From Olsenella sp. An293 (GTDB taxonomy: Bacteria; Actinomycetota; Coriobacteriia; Coriobacteriales; Atopobiaceae): 64,000 bases of DNA. This document shows positions 61,924 through 64,000 of the stretch, in pieces (the first letter of the stretch is position 1; every line of letters begins with the position of its first letter). The notes below the pieces were generated by a model that had not been told where the DNA came from, did no database searches, and saw only the letters and a program-made list of their open reading frames with translations. The stretch covers positions 124,001 through 188,000 of the forward strand of contig NZ_NFIT01000003.1 of NCBI RefSeq assembly GCF_002159495.1, given 5' to 3'. The position numbers and the translations under genes were made by a program.

Positions 61924-64000
61924 GTGGCACGTCATCTCCAGGCAGTCGCGGACGCCTCGCCCGAGCGCGAGGCCGCGCCGCTTCCCACCTGGGCGCGCGC
62001 GGCCGACGTCATCGGCTGGGTCGTCTTCGTCATCCTCCTGATATGCCTCGCGGTCGGCGCGGGCTTCGATGCGAGCTTCTTCAACGACTTCTTCGCGATC
62101 AACGGCGACTGGCAGGCGTACAACCCGCCGAGGCGCCTGCTCGCGGGACAGGTCCCCTACAAGGACTTCAGCGTCTACCTCGGCGCCGGTGAGCTCTACA
62201 CCGTCTCCGGCGTCCTGGCGCTCGTGGGCAACACGTTCGCCAACAGCATGTTCGCGACCAACTTCCTCACCTTCCTGTTCTTCGAGCTCTTCGTGTTCGC
62301 GTGCGCCGTCGCCGTCTTCGGCGGCTTCAGGCACGCGCGCCTCCCCACCGCGCTCATGGTCTGCTTCACCATGTACGTGAGGACCTGGTCGCCGGACGAC
62401 TACTTCGTGATGCTCGGCACCACCGCCGGCAACTCCAACCGCATGATCCGCGCGGGCGGCATGGTCCTGGGCATCCTGATCATCCAGGCGCTTCTCCACG
62501 TCCGGCGCGGCGTCGGGGCCACGCGCTCCGAGGCGCGCGTCTTCGGCGTGGTCACGCCCATCCTGGCGGGAGCCCTCATCCCGTGGAGCAACGACATGGG
62601 CGTCGTGTTCTACGGCGTGCTCTCGCTGCACTACGCGGTCCTCTACATCGCCTGCTACTCCAAGGGGCTGGTCGACGTCGTCCTGGCGGCGCTGAGGTAC
62701 GTCGCGATCTCGGTCGCGGCGTTTCTCGTCAGCGTCTTCGTGGTGTCTCTCGGCCACCCGCTCGAGTGGTTCAGCTACACGATGGGGGTCGCCTCGTACC
62801 AGGGCTGGTTCTACGACCCGCGCGACGGCAAGCTCGTCTCGATCTTCGACGCCCGCCTGGCCCCGGTGACCATCCTGCTCATCGCGTTCTTCGTGCTCCT
62901 GTGCCTGCGCGCGCGGCGCAAGGGCGCCCCGCGCACCCTCGAGGGGTCGCTTCTGCTCACGGCCACGACCATCGCGGCGAGCTGCATCCTCTGGAACTAC
63001 GCCTACACCATCGGCAACCGCAACACCGATGGCCTCTACGAGGGCATCTACCTCTCCACCTTCATGCTCGGCACCTTCACGCTCGCGCGCCTCGCGCTCG
63101 ACGCCGTCCCCGAGGGCGGCCTGCGGCGCGTGCAGCCCCTCGCGGCGTCGTTTGTCGGGGTCCTCGCCATGGGCGTGTTCACCGGCTTCTACGGCATGAG
63201 CCGCGTCGCCACGCTCAAGGCCGGCCACCCGGCGGAGTACACCTACTACGAGAAGCTCGACGCGTGGCTCACCGACGCCTGCGGCGTCTCGGTGGCCAAG
63301 GAGGCCGAGGTGGTCGGCGACGGCACGGTCTGGAGCACCTACGCCGGCGCCCTCGAGGTGCAGACCGACCAGTTCCAGCCCTCCGGGACCGACTACATCA
63401 TCCACGTGCTGGGAGACGAGCAGCGCGCCCAATACCTCTCCTCGTTCGAGGAGTCCGACCCCGACTACGTGGTGACCCCGTCGCCCACCCTCAGCGCGTG
63501 GAGCGCGTGGGTCAGAAACTCCGGCTGGTGGTTCTACCGCCTGCTGTACCGCGACTGGGAGCCGAGCGTGACCGCCTCCCAGACGGGCAACACCCACACG
63601 ATCTGGACGCGCTCGGACGGCGGCAACGCCCTCGACGTCGAGGTCGACGTCACCGTGACCAAGCTCAACGAGAGCGTGACGCAGGTCACGCTCACCACCT
63701 CCGACCCGACGCTGCAGGCCGTCGCCGACGTGCGCCTCACCGTCAACGCCGGCTCGGGCTTCGCCGTCGGCGGGCTGAGCCCGGTCGTCTACGTCAACCC
63801 GCTCACGGAGCTCGAGGTCGAGGCCGGCCGTGGCGTCGACCTGCACAACGCGTGGTACGTCCCGGCCGACTCGACCCAGTACGTGCCCGTGACCATCAAA
63901 GACGGCGTCGGGACCGTCGAGCTCACGACGATGGCGGCCGCCTCGCCCACGCTCGACGTGAGCGACGTCGTCGTCGAGGGCGTCTACCCCGACTTCGAGT
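61924..64000 (+). CDS. Large GT-C-like polytopic membrane protein, runs off the window
   Basis: An open frame from a GTG at 61924 (AGGGAGG upstream) to the end of the window, 692 codons so far. About 11-12 helices occupy the first 420 residues. The first external loop has FFNDFFAINGDWQAYNPP, then RRLLAGQVPYKDFSVYLGAG, a GT-C pattern shared with the preceding protein (LFRRGEVPLVENFDAH). A large soluble domain follows (YTYYEKLDAWLTDACGVSV, later WSAWVRNSGWWFYRLL and beta-rich sequence). The two genes look like diverged relatives in one operon. The C-terminus lies outside the window. Confidence 0.75.
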   Translation, partial: MARHLQAVADASPEREAAPLPTWARAADVIGWVVFVILLICLAVGAGFDASFFNDFFAINGDWQAYNPPRRLLAGQVPYKDFSVYLGAGELYTVSGVLALVGNTFANSMFATNFLTFLFFELFVFACAVAVFGGFRHARLPTALMVCFTMYVRTWSPDDYFVMLGTTAGNSNRMIRAGGMVLGILIIQALLHVRRGVGATRSEARVFGVVTPILAGALIPWSNDMGVVFYGVLSLHYAVLYIACYSKGLVDVVLAALRYVAISVAAFLVSVFVVSLGHPLEWFSYTMGVASYQGWFYDPRDGKLVSIFDARLAPVTILLIAFFVLLCLRARRKGAPRTLEGSLLLTATTIAASCILWNYAYTIGNRNTDGLYEGIYLSTFMLGTFTLARLALDAVPEGGLRRVQPLAASFVGVLAMGVFTGFYGMSRVATLKAGHPAEYTYYEKLDAWLTDACGVSVAKEAEVVGDGTVWSTYAGALEVQTDQFQPSGTDYIIHVLGDEQRAQYLSSFEESDPDYVVTPSPTLSAWSAWVRNSGWWFYRLLYRDWEPSVTASQTGNTHTIWTRSDGGNALDVEVDVTVTKLNESVTQVTLTTSDPTLQAVADVRLTVNAGSGFAVGGLSPVVYVNPLTELEVEAGRGVDLHNAWYVPADSTQYVPVTIKDGVGTVELTTMAAASPTLDVSDVVVEGVYPDFE

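Noticed and set aside
61894-63846. 650-codon minus-strand open frame
   Set aside because: Antisense to the membrane protein frame that runs off the window. Asp/Val/His-rich shadow with no ribosome site.

Overview
The window reads as a high-GC Gram-positive chromosome, most likely Coriobacteriia (an Olsenella/Atopobium-like relative). This is inferred from the GC-rich codon use, the YkuD enzymes carrying long arrays of GWVV/ADNDG wall-binding repeats, the DUF969-DUF979-pcp operon, and the dTDP-rhamnose and glycopolymer genes. It is not based on a database match. There is no rRNA, CRISPR array or complete insertion sequence.

Region 1 (1 to about 19.6 kb) looks like one integrated mobile island ending at three tRNA genes. 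From the tRNA side inward it holds a tyrosine integrase and a 360-aa zinc-finger protein (plus strand). These diverge from an XRE repressor, an excisionase, a primase-polymerase/VapE-type helicase, a zinc-ribbon protein, TerS, TerL and a portal protein (minus strand). The phage module stops at the portal: no capsid, tail or lysis gene follows. Beyond a GC-rich stretch of about 0.8 kb without a convincing gene come two defence systems. One is a four-gene LlaJI-type restriction-modification operon (two tandem C5-cytosine methylases, a McrB-like motor and a LlaJI/McrC nuclease). The other is an IetAS pair (AAA ATPase plus subtilase). The defence genes and the 360-aa gene look clearly less GC-rich than the chromosomal part. 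A cluster of AACACC/GGTGTT hexamers beside the primase gene is a candidate replication origin. The other end of the island is not in the window.

Region 2 (19.7-35.2 kb) is ordinary chromosome. It has tRNA-Glu x2 and tRNA-Gln, a metallo-beta-lactamase-fold hydrolase, a one-chain L-serine dehydratase, DUF969/DUF979 membrane proteins with pyroglutamyl peptidase, gltX, two YhgE/Pip membrane proteins with a divergent TetR regulator, a scar made of LacI and DUF3800 gene remnants, and metK. The intergenic spaces hold several families of short direct and inverted repeats.

Region 3 (36 kb to the end) is a surface-glycan locus. It has rmlA, rmlB and rmlD for dTDP-rhamnose (rmlC is not here), a GtrA protein, a Wzx-like flippase, several GT2 glycosyltransferases, a DegT/DnrJ aminotransferase, an ATP-grasp protein, DUF2304 and DUF6541 membrane proteins, and two large GT-C-like membrane proteins. 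Two adjacent secreted wall-binding proteins carry YkuD domains, one with an intact and one with a degraded active site. An overlapping operon of acyl carrier protein, AMP-forming ligase, NeuD-like acyltransferase and a lactate-dehydrogenase-family enzyme runs into the two membrane proteins. I read it as a possible acyl or hydroxyacyl glycan-decoration module.
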